From assembly GCA_036674765.1 (NCBI GenBank), contig JARVKI010000103.1:82955-146954 (forward strand): a DNA stretch of 64,000 nt, read 5' to 3'. The notes beneath the pieces are model-generated. The model had not been told where the DNA came from and searched no databases. It worked only from the letters and a program-made list of their open reading frames with translations. The translations under genes were made by a program, and so were the position numbers. How positions within the stretch are numbered: position 1 is the stretch's first letter; each line of letters begins with the position of its first letter. The stretch comes from Seiridium cupressi. Taxonomy: Eukaryota; Ascomycota; Sordariomycetes; Amphisphaeriales; Sporocadaceae. Positions 33,257-44,663 of the stretch are shown piece after piece.

Positions 33257-35730
33257 AAGTCGGGAATGTGTTATTCCAGAACAATCATTATCCCAACGAT
33301 GATACACCTCTTGCTGTCGTCGTTTTGGGATCAGAGCGTGCTGTGGCTCGTTGGAATCCGCAGCGATTTCAAGTAACTACAAAGTACAGACTTGTACATA
33401 AAGTATATAGACCCCAAGATATATATCACGGCCTTGAATGTAAGAGCATGTCATGGTACCTCCAATGTTTGGCGGGCATTCCGCGGAAAACGGACCAACG
33501 CGGAGGACCGAGATGCAGAGCGATCAGTGCCTCAGAGCCCGGCGAGTCCTGTCCTCGTTAGATCGGAAATTTCTTAGAGGCTTTTCATAATCTTTTCATG
33601 CGCAGAAGGACGCGCAGCTTTCCTTGGAACTACGCTGAGATTTTGGATGGATATAATATCAGCTACAAAGACCCGTCAGTTGCATCAATGTAATGTTGCT
33701 GAACTCTTCATCATATTGGACACGCGGTTGAACATCGGTTACACCGGCAGTCTTGTGTGGATGTTTTACAGACAGCTCCTTAAACTAATCCTCATTCCCA
33801 GACTTCACCATGCTCGTTTGAGACACCAATCATAAATGTTCGGGAGTTGAATTTAGGGTACAGCGGAGAAATTTACGAGAAAAGTATTTGAAACAACCTT
33901 AGAGAATATAACCTCGTGTACGGGCTTATCCTTACACTTAGCGTACCTTCAATCTTGGCGTCCCCTACTCCCTCTATACTCAACGAGTCAACGCAAATAA
34001 CTGATCGCCGATCCATCACACGCACCTATGAGACACGCCTGAGGCTTAGTCATGATTTTATCTTCTCGACTTTCGCATTTGGCAAACGTTTGTAAATGAG
34101 GAGTAGTGTTGCCTAACTTGCATTCGGTCTTGGTGGGTTAGGACATCATTAGCCACTTAATAGGAGTACGCAATGGCGTAACGACAACGACACCTGAACT
34201 AGTCTCATTAGTTAGTGGATAATAATCCCTATACACTGTCGTCTAGGCAGTAGGCAGGGAGGTTAGCCCACAAGTCAGGCTGCGAACATTTGCTATTTTT
34301 TTCTCGACGAAGCTTATTGCGCATTGGTCATCCGGGAACGCAGGCGCAATAACTTTCTTTTTCTTCTCCTTTCTAGAAACCTGCTGATATTCAACAGACT
34401 TTGTCACCCTGTCATTTGATTAACTGGCTACACCAATTGATAGCCATTCAAGGTTGGAACACCATCTCGCAATAGAAAGAATCACAAGGAACAGGATTTC
34501 CTGGAGCCTGGGGTAGGGGCAGCGGCGGTTTATGCAAATCGGCCGAGGCCGCAGGGACACAGGTGAGCATCGCCAATATCCCCTTTCTATAGCGTCGAAT
34601 ATTGACAAAGTACTAGCTGAAGCAATGGTGGTACGGCCTGCCCAAGAAGAATGCAGACCCGGCATTCAGCATGTCACTCATGGGCGGCGTCTCTGCTAAA
34701 ATAGGCTACACACCCGGCTGGTGCGGCGCACATTGCCCAGTACCAGCGCGACAAATTTAACGGGACAGTCGTGGACCTGCGACAATAGTGACGGTGGTGC
34801 TCACTAGTACACTCTGAGTAATGGGATGAACCACGGATACGAGAACCGGGGCCGGTCAGGTGGCTTGGGATTTAGTTGTCAAGATATGACGTGTGTTGTA
34901 TTCACTTAGATTCTATATATACATTATATTTAATGAACAAGCCTGAATAATAGAAAAAAACAATAGTCCGCCGTTATAAGAAGCACTTTCTCCGGTGGAA
35001 GATCTCATTATTCCCACCTTTTGGCGAAGTGCTTGAAAATGCTCAAATCTGGAGCGAATGTTTTTAATTGTTGCCTTTACCGAATTCCGCTGTTTCCAAA
35101 GAGTATTAATGCAGGAGTTCCCCCAAGGAGTGAGAGGGAGATTATTAGACTAGTCAATTAGCCTGAGAAAGTATAGTTGGCGTAGTCTTTAATTCTAAAG
35201 ACCGGGGTGGATCAGTGAAGGTAAGATGCCCGTGCAATTGCGTCTGCCTTTCCATGAATATCTCACACTCTTGAGCCACCGTTACTGGCGTAACCGACCG
35301 CAAAACACTATTCAGACTCTGGCTTTTGGGTTTCCAAGATAGCCATGGAATACGTCTCAGTTTGGTATTTTTAGTAGCATAACCTCCCACCTGACATATC
35401 TTAATCTATCATGAGACTTCAGCTTGCTGATCCCTTCCCGCATTCACTCAGGTGAATGGAATTCTATCACGGTATTGGATGCAACTGAGCCGCAGATCCG
35501 TATCTAGCGAGACGTACCTCAAAATTTATGGCTTCGAAGACCTACGATAAGTACCAGAAATAATGGCCATGTAACCGATGAGATCATATAGTGGCTTGTT
35601 CTGGTGTAACTTTAAAATGCACAATGAGAGTCTATAAAGTCCAAGATTCTTCCATCACCTGCAATAGAGAGCCAGCGTCTATATCCGAATCACATGGAAT
35701 ACCAGATTCAAGATCCAACATCTCTCCAAT
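33257..35730. other. Intergenic stretch, no supported gene
   Basis: About 2.5 kb with only short frames lacking recognisable domains. A TATAAAG sequence near 35634 lies about 95 bp before the next start codon and could be its TATA element. Confidence 0.45.
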
Positions 35731-36262
35731 ATGAAGTTCCTCACATCCATTATCCTAGCCGCGGCTCTCATTAGGTCAAGGTAGGTACCTAATCAATGTT
35801 TGTCTCGCAACGCACTGGTGTTAAATGTTATCTAGCAATGCTACCGGAGAAATCCGCTACTGCATCTCCACTAAAACCGTCACAACTACACCCACTGGCT
35901 TCGTCCCTTGTCCGGCATGCTTCGTTCCGACATCCACCTGCTCACCTGGCGAGCCAAGCACTCGACCTCTACCTCGCATCACCCAGGGCTGTACCGTCTC
36001 TGTCATCAACAGGTGTCCTTGTCAGACTTGCGTTGCAGAACTCAGTACGAAGAGTGTCTGCACAAGTTTCAAGACTACCACGTCGAAACCAGCAGTCATA
36101 TGCGACATAGCGTGTATCGTGCCTGAAGCAAGTACCTGCAAGCCCGGTGAGCCTACTGGGCCCCCTGCAACGATCACCACCACGTCTGGATGTGCTGTTT
36201 CTGTGATCGGGAAGGGATTCCTAGGCTGTGCTAGTTGTGTCCCTCCAAACCCAACGTCCTGA
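35731..36262 (+). CDS. Secreted Cys-rich protein with duplicated module
   Basis: Two exons, 35731-35780 and 35836-36262, with a 55-nt intron; 158 aa. The N-terminus MKFLTSIILAAALI is a signal peptide. The mature protein has about 15 cysteines and is rich in Thr, Pro and Ser. Two halves repeat the same plan: C-x2-3-C-(F/I)VP, STC-x-PGEP, a Thr-rich linker, then GC-(T/A)VSVI and a closing C-x2-C. The first copy has PACFVPTSTCSPGEPS and the second IACIVPEASTCKPGEPTG. This indicates an intragenic duplication. I do not recognise the family; cell-wall association or an effector role are both possible. The first exon could instead end at the GT at 35774, but only the donor at 35781 keeps the phase. 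Confidence 0.75.
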
Positions 36263-37815
36263 AGTTGATGTTTTTCTGGAAACGAGCGATGGACCTTCTC
36301 CCAAAGCTTTACTGTGCTCGGAATCGTCATTTGTTGTCAAAAGTCATATGTATGTTTATGGTAGATTCCCATATTTAGTGAAATTGATGTTTATTAGGCT
36401 GGCAAAATCTCATTAGGTGTGAAGACGAGTATGTCCGCGACTCGGAATATTTTCGAGTAAGATGGAGCGCACATCTCTGCACATGTAGAAACTGACAACA
36501 TAAGTACAAGCTCAAAAATAGCCGTTGCTCTACCTTGATTACATGCATTAGTCAGTGCTGATACTGTTCGGAGACCAACACATGTCTAGTGATCATATAC
36601 ATAATTTTATGTAAAGTAACGGCACCACACAGAGGCATGGAGCTAGACATGAAACATCGGTCGCTTCTAGTAATGAGCTGAGATGTTAGTCGAGATGAAT
36701 TTACTTATAACGCAGGGAATTGTCTTTGTTCTTTATTTTCCTTTCGCCTTGAGCTCGACTTTACCAGAAATAAAAGGAGTCGGGGGAACATTATTCTACT
36801 ATGGATTGTGAGTTAAAGACCATACTAACCAACTTATGGAGTACCTCGTATGATTGTTTATTATTATTGATGTTCAACTCCGATATTCTAGAATTTGACC
36901 TTAAGAGAACGGATCATTGCAAAGCACTGGACTGCACCGCTATCGCCGGAGCTCAACTCATTAGTACTGTGCTCGTACAGTCTTTTAAAGGAGCATGAGC
37001 CGACCCTTTGCGAACCCAATGTCTCCCCTCAGCCGCATGGAACTAGCCAATTAAGAATGCTTTGTGACAGCAGTGTAAAAACAATTTCAGACACAAAGCG
37101 GATCAGGCCTGTCGTTCCATTGGAGGCATCATAATCTTGAAGCCATCCCAGCTAAGACCGTCCCACAATCCAAGCTAGAAAATTCCGTAGCTGCATAAAA
37201 AGCAAAAGTATTAATCGAGAAGGTTAACGAAAGCGGGTAATGCTTGAAACATTTGAATCCTATTGCAGGTGAATGCCTACACACCGCAGCCACAATTATC
37301 AAAAGTCATGTGCCATTGAAAATCGACTTCTTGTCCTACACAGTATGCCATTAATTAAGTCTGAGCCCACGTCCGCCAAGTGCCACAATGCTACACGGCC
37401 CGGGATAAAAGCATGATCGACAAGAACGGGAACAGCCACGTCACGGCAATGCGTGAGGGTTACATTCTCAAGGATCAATTAATTGTGCCTTGTGGTACTT
37501 ATGGTTGCATTTATGCCGTTTCGTATGCCACAATGTAAATTCAACGGTGCTAATGTAATGTTGAATGAAGATGTTCGTCACATGGTATCGCCTTCCCGCG
37601 AGTGATCCAATCCTCTCGATAGTATAATTCATGGTCAGGAGAAACATCTTCTGCTGACGTTGTCATGTCCTCGTTTCGCCTGCCATTGTTGGAAAATAGT
37701 GACCGAAGAGGCATAAGAATCCCATCTCATCCACTTCACTTGACCTATCCATCATACTCGATCCAAATACGCACTTGACATCGACAACACAACAACGTCA
37801 CGATCATTCATAAAA
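36263..37815. other. Intergenic stretch, no supported gene
   Basis: About 1.55 kb without a supported gene; the frames at 36801-37134 have no domain. The right end probably contains the promoter of the next secreted-protein gene. Confidence 0.45.
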
Positions 37816-38532
37816 ATGCGTTTGTCATCCCTTGGTTTCTCTCTAGCGGCTCTGGCCTCAGCTGCTCCATCGGATGATGGGGCCATTGAGGCACGCGCTC
37901 TTACATGTGCCAGCTTGGGGCCTCTTGTCACGGACAGCGTAAGTCTACCCCAGAGTCATAACCATGATGATTCTAGGCTCATGGTATTTAGTTTGACGAC
38001 CGCACTGTCCTTCCTGCTTCTCCGGAGGTCTCTGCTCTGTTGTCTCTCACTCGTAATGGAACATACATCAATTATACGCAGGCCGCTTACGCCAATATCG
38101 GATCTCTTACCAACCAGGAAATCCCCAGCAAGCCAAATGACATCTACATTCTGCCTAATACTAACAAAGCAATCCTAAAGCCAGCATTCCATGGGGTGAA
38201 TGCCTTCAAAACTCAAATCATTCCGCTACGTCTGCTTAACCCGCTCCCTCGAGACTATCATCACGCTACCCGCGAAGTGCACCTTCACCGTCAGCTGCAA
38301 CAACTGGGGTAGGGCCGGCCCCGCTTCTAAAACGACCAGCCAGACTTTTACATTCAATCCCATCGGTCCAGTTGACTTCGAATTTGAAACTGCTTCCTTT
38401 AAGCCTACATTCAATGTCCTGTCACAGTGCTCCGTCACGGTCGATAATGGCAGGCCTGAATGCTTGCCGCTGCCATCGGGGCTATCAAGTTCTTTGACAA
38501 TACTCGCAATCGATGATGTTGTGAACCGGTGA
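37816..38532 (+). CDS. Secreted protein of unknown function
   Basis: Three exons: 37816-37938, 37992-38195, 38254-38532; introns of 53 and 58 nt, the second with a CTTAAC branch site; 201 aa. The signal peptide is about MRLSSLGFSLAALASAAP, followed by a possible Kex2-like site at EAR. The mature part includes TRNGTYINYTQAAYANIGS and a beta-rich segment KCTFTVSCNNWGRAGPAS. About six cysteines are present. I do not recognise the family. The apparent frame change near 38200 is explained by the second intron. The C-terminal end is less certain: the last 30 residues look less structured and another intron could exist. Confidence 0.65.
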
Positions 38533-38940
38533 CAGTTGTGCACCTTATAGTTCGGGTGGTAGGGCTAGAGGTTCAGCGTGAATCTGTCCTTAGGTGAGAT
38601 AGAAATGAACGTTTGGGAAACCAACTATCATACAAGGACGTTTAATCAGCTCGATTACACGCCAATTGGCCAAGTCAAGGCAAAAGTTCCTGGTTTTGGA
38701 CACATGCTGGAAGAAGGTGGAGGCACTGGAGGATTAAATATGAGGCTGAACTAAAGAGTGGCTGATGCGGAATCAGGGAAATTGGGATGTCAATGCAAGG
38801 TTATATATCAAGTCGAACTAGGAATCACCCATTCTATTCAATATAGCTTAAACCATGTCTTTCGACTTTGGGATGCCTTAATTCTCCACCTCAGTAAACC
38901 ATAGATATGCACCCCATCTAGTTTAGTTCCAAGCCCGAGA
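38533..38940. other. Convergent intergenic gap
   Basis: About 400 bp between converging genes; nothing else seen. Confidence 0.5.
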
Positions 38941-40911
38941 CTATATCAGCATAATTTGCTTGAACTCGCAGGTATGCGCCCATTTTTCGAAATTCTCAAA
39001 GGGGATGTTTCGGGTAACTTCAATGACGGCCTTGTCCTTGGAGAACACATGATTCGTGACGCTGAACGTTCCGATCCGTCGAAAGGCAGAACCATCCGCG
39101 ACCAGTAGGAGCCCCCTCGACTGAGTCATGATAGCGCAAGTAAATGTCTTTGGAGCCTCGATCGTATCGAAAAGTCCTTGGCAGACCTCTTCACTCCCAT
39201 CTTCAGTCGCCATGATAAATTCGCGCTTCATTCCTTTGAATCCCTCAAGCGCCGATGCAGAACCTACTAGCGTTTCCAAGACAAGCCTTCCGTCACGACA
39301 AGCTCCATATTGTGATTCCTCAATAAAATCTGTCCATGCCTCGACGACCCTCGGCTGAAAATGCAAATTCAGAGGCTTTGCCCGTCGTTCGGGACCCCAC
39401 CATGCGATCTGGCCGTCATATGCCGCCCATGACCATGATGGAGCACGATAAGGGGTGGCAAGCTCCAGCGTCTTTTTCACACGTCGCCATCCTAGGCCCT
39501 TGAGAATGTCGACGTCCCACAGTCCAGCGAGGTAGTTGCCCCCTATCGGCCTATGAACCTCCTGTGCATATGCGGCAAGAGCTCCCAATCGGTCTTCGCT
39601 GACGGAATGAAGTCGCGGGGAGTAGTGCAAGCTAATCATGCTGTACCAAGACTTGAGGGCAGACGCGCGGACTGCATCCGGCTCGCCCGATTTCGCACTA
39701 TACAGGTCTGGTCGAATGTCCTTATAAAGATGCGGGCTGATCTGGCCGAGGGAGCTTTGTATCCTGTCCTCGCTCTGCCTCTGCTCTCGACATGAAATGA
39801 AGACTTGAGAGGCGGTGTAGGATAGCAAGCGTGGTGGCAGGACAGACTCCTGGAATATCCATGCTCTTTCAGAAGTATGTGTCAATCGCGGTGGTAGCTC
39901 CAACGTCCTCGCATACACAGGCAGTTGCCCTGTTTCAGGTGAATCCTGAAAAATCAGTCTGGCAGGAGGTGGAAGCGGTGTTCGCAAATTGAGAAACCCT
40001 TCATCGACACTTCTAGACGCCGACGGCTGAATGGTGACGAACGAGTCTTTATAGGTTTGGCTCATTTTCCCCAGCTCCAGCTGTTTCGAATTTTGGTCGT
40101 CCTGCACGATGCATAATGCGTCAACCCATAAATATATGTGTCCCAATTGTCGGGTCACAGTGATGGCATCCTGCAATGTCTTTGGAAGATTGGACACCGT
40201 AATGCCTTGCTGGAACGACTTTAGCGTCTTGTTGGTGAGCTGCAACTGTTGAGGACCACCCCAGCAGTAACTCAGAGCGATGTAGGACCCCTTAGTGCCA
40301 TAATTTCGTACTATTTTTACACTGGCGGCGTCGTGATCCAAGCCCACATCAATCACATAAGTTGGCAATTCGACATCAACATTCTTCGAGCACTCGCTGT
40401 GATTGCACAAACATTTATGGAGAGTTTCCTGGATGAACTCATAAGTTCCAGCAGAATCATGAGATGGTGCGATCTCTCTTCCATCAATAAGTGCTGGGCC
40501 CTTCTCTCCTGGCCGATCATACAGGTTAGTCTCGCAAACATCCCATCCGCATATGTGAGGGATATTTCTGCTTGTTTTCGGGCAATCCATACCTTGTTTC
40601 GAAAAGAGTCCAATTTTGCCCCCAGCTTCGCGGATTGTGTCCGGACTCACGAAGACTGTCTGATAAGCGTGCCTCCATTCCGGGTATTGGGCGCCCTTAA
40701 ATGGAGGTATCGATAACACGACGGATACTTTGTCTGGCTCATCAGCGAGTATTTCCTCCGTAGAGCCAAGCCCCCGAAGAGTCTGCCAGATGACACGACA
40801 AAGTTCACAATCATTACCTGCTGATAGTTGCAACGTCTTGAAAGTATAATGAGTAATTGGCGTCCACTCAGTAACCGGAGGGAGCCGCGTGCACTGTGCA
40901 CATAACGGCAT
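38941..40911 (-). CDS. HET-domain protein (heterokaryon incompatibility type)
   Basis: Single exon, 656 aa. HET proteins trigger cell death or growth arrest when incompatible strains fuse, and many have presumed TIR-like or immune roles. The HET domain spans about residues 208-360: YIALSYCWGG at 210-219, then LPKTLQDAI at 242-250, YLWVDALCIVQDD at 260-272, and MSQTYKDSFVTI at 283-294. The N-terminus has paired cysteines (Cys4/Cys7 and Cys35/Cys38) as many HET proteins do, possibly binding zinc. The C-terminal half has the usual RAWIFQESVLPPRLL and APSWSWAAYDG blocks. No NACHT, ankyrin or WD repeats follow, so this is the stand-alone class. The kinase-like gene at 42068 is divergent from it, 1156 bp away, but a functional link is only a guess. 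The frame is intact. Confidence 0.95.
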   Translation of the reverse strand: MPLCAQCTRLPPVTEWTPITHYTFKTLQLSAGNDCELCRVIWQTLRGLGSTEEILADEPDKVSVVLSIPPFKGAQYPEWRHAYQTVFVSPDTIREAGGKIGLFSKQGMDCPKTSRNIPHICGWDVCETNLYDRPGEKGPALIDGREIAPSHDSAGTYEFIQETLHKCLCNHSECSKNVDVELPTYVIDVGLDHDAASVKIVRNYGTKGSYIALSYCWGGPQQLQLTNKTLKSFQQGITVSNLPKTLQDAITVTRQLGHIYLWVDALCIVQDDQNSKQLELGKMSQTYKDSFVTIQPSASRSVDEGFLNLRTPLPPPARLIFQDSPETGQLPVYARTLELPPRLTHTSERAWIFQESVLPPRLLSYTASQVFISCREQRQSEDRIQSSLGQISPHLYKDIRPDLYSAKSGEPDAVRASALKSWYSMISLHYSPRLHSVSEDRLGALAAYAQEVHRPIGGNYLAGLWDVDILKGLGWRRVKKTLELATPYRAPSWSWAAYDGQIAWWGPERRAKPLNLHFQPRVVEAWTDFIEESQYGACRDGRLVLETLVGSASALEGFKGMKREFIMATEDGSEEVCQGLFDTIEAPKTFTCAIMTQSRGLLLVADGSAFRRIGTFSVTNHVFSKDKAVIEVTRNIPFENFEKWAHTCEFKQIMLI

Positions 40912-42067
40912 AACTAAGTATAGTGTAATAAATAGTTCTGGGCCTAATAATGCGATAGCCTTATTAGCTAACTATGGGTAGAGTATCGACAGCAGCTAAA
41001 CGTTGGCAGATAAATGTCTAGAGAGGAGAAGCTGGAGAAAATTTGCATGTCGCAGGATCATATGACGTTTCATGAGGCGCAAAGGAAATCCTTCCACCCC
41101 TAATTCACTAACATTTCGAAGACGCAGTAACATCACAACATACACAAGATGTTGCAATACTGCGTCGTGATCACTGACTCGCTAGACAAGCGAACGGCCA
41201 AACTTCTAAGCGAGTAAAGTCCAGGGACCAGGGACAGCTCAAGGCAATCTAGGAAAGAAATGCATTGTACAGTTCGCTTGCGCGGGGCAGCGGCCGGAAC
41301 GGACCTACTCGGACCGGAGAATTGCGGGCTACCATTTTCCACTGCCGCTTTAAGACCTGACTGCGCGCCGCCTTAAGCTGATGGCTGGTAAACGTGATTA
41401 ACGCTGGGCAATGGATGACCCCGTGAGCCAAACCATATGGGCACATGTCAATTTTTAGGTTTATCTTAGGCGTTCACGATAAAGCGGTTGGTTCATATTG
41501 CAGTTCTCATAGGCCATGTAATTTTGGGGCTCGAAGTCTCAATTATATTCTCCCAAGTTCCGCAGGGGTAAACCGACATCCAAGAAGTTGAAAACTCAGG
41601 ACTTTGCAATTCATCACAAAAGTGATTCACGAAAAAAACCAAGGTCTTACATAGGGATTATAAACAGCTATCCAAGGCATATCGGTAAAGGACGACGGGA
41701 AATATGCGGTGTCAGTAATAATGCAGGGCCGTACGCACATGATGTCAACCGCCAGGCGTCAATTCCCGATGTGGAAAAATAAAATTTCGGAAATTCCATA
41801 TACAGATGGAAGCACAAACGAGCACCTAACATGGCCTATTTCCAGGGACAATGGCGAATAAAGAAACCTACACTTGCCCAGAGGCTCAAGAATGTTGCTG
41901 TCAAGGGTTTCACATAGACCAAGGATTTAGTTTCATCTCATGAGTGGCAGATGTTTATCGTTCTTTGTCGTATCTTCCTTTGCGACTAGGTCTCTATTCA
42001 CCCATAACGATGTTCAAGGCGGGATACAGGGTGAAGACAAATATAGATTATCCTTCCACAAAAAAGA
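40912..42067. other. Divergent intergenic region, HET gene / kinase-like gene
   Basis: 1156 bp between opposite start codons. Short frames at 41133-41446 and 41588-41782 have no domain. It should hold both promoters; I identify no specific element. Confidence 0.45.
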
Positions 42068-43611
42068 ATGGCCGGTGGACAACGAGAATTCGAAAAGAGC
42101 GTCCGCGAACATTTTGATAGAAGCGAAGCTTGGAGATATGAGCGTTGGGTAGGCTCTGGCGTCCAGGGTGATATTTATCGCATCCGCAGACTATCCAAAG
42201 GCTCCTCGCCTGATGAGCAGGTCGTCGTCGTGAAGATCCCAAAGAAGGACGAAGATAAAGAAAGTGAGGCTTTAAAGGTTGAACGCCTTTGAATATCTCA
42301 AACCACCTGTCGCGCTTTTAAACTGATCTTTTCTTTTTCTTACATTTAGACTATCAAGAATGCTTTGCACATTGTCCAACTTCTGAATATTGAACCCGAC
42401 CCTCTAGCAGGAAATACTCTTAACCGCACAACATGGATGTATATGGAATGGTATGTATTTTTTAGACAATCGCGTCACTAATCTCGGCGATTTTTCTTTC
42501 TCTTCCCTTGTAAATCAGTTCTATTATGCGTCATGTTTGTTCCCTCAAACAACGGTAACCGTGGGTTCGTGGATAGGCTACCTAATGGAACACTTCAACG
42601 GTTCACCAACAGAGCATTAGATAAAGACAAGGTCTTACCCAATCGAATACTATGGAGACTCTTTATGTGTAGTAAGTACCCTGAGGTCTACCCTTTTCAC
42701 TGGTGCAAGGTATATGCTAACAAATGTTCAAAATAGTGATCAAAATGGTCATTGCTTTAGCTTGGCCCGGCGTACATCAGTCAAACGAGAACATACCGGA
42801 AGAAGTAAGGGTGACGACGTCAGAAGTCGTGTTAAGAAATACCGATATCAATCCTGGAAACTGTAAGCTCTTTTCCCATTACCCATTTCTCCTCGAGGGA
42901 GAAAAACGATAAATAGCCAGCCCTTTCTAAATAATAACTGTAAGAAGTAATGTTTGGAAACTTTTTGAGGGCTTTGAATGAGGAGCCTTTCGATGAAGAA
43001 CATTCCTTGACGCCCATTATGAAGATGATTGACCTTGGTCGCGTTGTGAGAGACATCACCCCTGAGTAAGTCCTCATGGAGTTCAATGGGGGCTTCCTCA
43101 CTAACGCTGCTTGCATTATAGCCAGTCAAAGTGGAATCAATCAACCGGATCTATGATGGATTCGATTGGCTATGTAAGGTTCCAAAGATGCCTGGTCTGG
43201 CTTACGACCACCGTTAACATTCCAATAGGAGATGAGAAACCTTCTCTATATAGGACGACCAGATGTAGAGCTGCAAGAAGATGGAACGCTTGATCAGGAC
43301 CTAGTCTCCCTAGTCAGCTTGTGTATTGACTGGTCTTCTGAGTCGAATATGGATCTTTCTGCCTTGACGAATAATGTCCGAACGAATCTTACTGAGAGAG
43401 ATGCTGCGTGGTAAGCTATGATAAAAATGGTCCCCTTACTCCTTATTTGGCATTGTCCCTTATCATCTTGAACTCCCAACTGTGAATCTTGGTATATGAC
43501 ACTGACGACTGATATTTGGATAGGTATGGAGCTCATATGGGCTGCCAGGCGTCGGAGGAGGACAGTGTAATTTTAGATATTGTTAGACAACTCATCTTAG
43601 AGCCAAGCTAG
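42068..43611 (+). CDS. Atypical protein-kinase-like protein
   Basis: Eight exons: 42068-42277, 42350-42450, 42577-42671, 42737-42862, 42948-43065, 43122-43173, 43229-43410, 43524-43611; phases close at all junctions, 323 aa. Kinase features in order: glycine loop VGSGVQGDIYRI (about 28-39), VVVKIPKK lysine, hinge MEWLPNGTLQRF, helix VIALAWPG, catalytic loop NTDINPGN in place of the usual H-x-D-x-x-x-x-N, and DLGRV in place of DFG. The catalytic Asp and Asn are therefore kept, while the His of the loop is Asn. The protein is short for a kinase and resembles orphan fungal kinases found in expanded, lineage-specific families. Activity is uncertain. Intron 2 (126 nt) is longer than usual and its acceptor was chosen because it restores the W-L-P-N-G-T motif. 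Confidence 0.75.
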
Positions 43612-44663
43612 ATCACAAATATAGACAGTAGATATACGTGGCCAGGTGAACCAGTTTCTACGTGGATGATCAGAGAAGCTACATAGGTGGACGCGCTCTC
43701 CACGCTATCATGTCGACGTAATTTTCAAATATCGAATGGTCTCTGTGTTTGATAATGACAACAAGAATAATCAGACAGATTTGGATCTATTCGCCATGAT
43801 AAAGACCACTAGGAGGGCCTTTCCCCTCAAATAGTTGTTTTCCTCATTTTGAAGGTTGAATCACCATAAGCTCTTCCTGCGCCTGCACGGTGCAGCCCTC
43901 CTGCGCGACAACCTTGTGTCAGAGTCGATCCGGTATCGGATCGCAATCGTGTATATTAGGGTTGCCTCCCCCCTTATTCGATAGAAGGCAGAGGTTAGCG
44001 TGCCAATACTCAGCCCCTAGCACTCCCTGCGACAACCCTATCTGACACCTTGACACGGAGTCCGCTTGCTGGACAAGGTATCTCTAATTCCATCATACTA
44101 CAATCCAGCTACATATCAAGATCTTGTGTTCGACGCAATTCTCGTACCCATCGAGGTTTTTCCACAGCTTGAATAGGTCCATAAGTGAGATAGCTACAAT
44201 GGGTCTGTACGTAGGAACAACTTGACTGCATATGGTGGGATTGACAACACGATGAAATTTCCAGATGGTTTTACAAACCATGTCCCCTTGACACAAGCCA
44301 GGCTTATGAAGCGTCGTCTATGGCCTCATTACGACGATAGTATTCGAGGTAGTAAACGTTAGGTACTGCTAAGTGACTTTGCCGATGGCGCTCTGATCAA
44401 TCGGCTCTCGGGCTAGCGAACAACAAATATCGCTGAGCAGTTCATTGCTCAATAGCCCCTGTACTCTAGCAGGAAATCAAAGTCCGAATTATGGGCCAAA
44501 TACGTGCTTACTGTAGTTGAAATGAGTTATTTATCATGCCACGCGCGCTGAAGTGCCTGCTTTGTTGATGCGCAGCTTAGTCAGAAGCAGCGAGATCCGG
44601 AGTCGTTATCGGCTTATCTCCGAGAACCAAAGATCAGTGACCGCGTTACATGCAATTCGAGCC
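43612..44663. other. Intergenic stretch, no supported gene
   Basis: About 1 kb without a supported coding region or RNA gene. A minus-strand frame at 44093-44296 has no domain. Confidence 0.45.

Noticed and set aside
38196..38253. Apparent frameshift in the secreted protein at 37816
   Set aside because: A 58-nt GT-AG intron with a CTTAAC branch site joins the two frames in phase.
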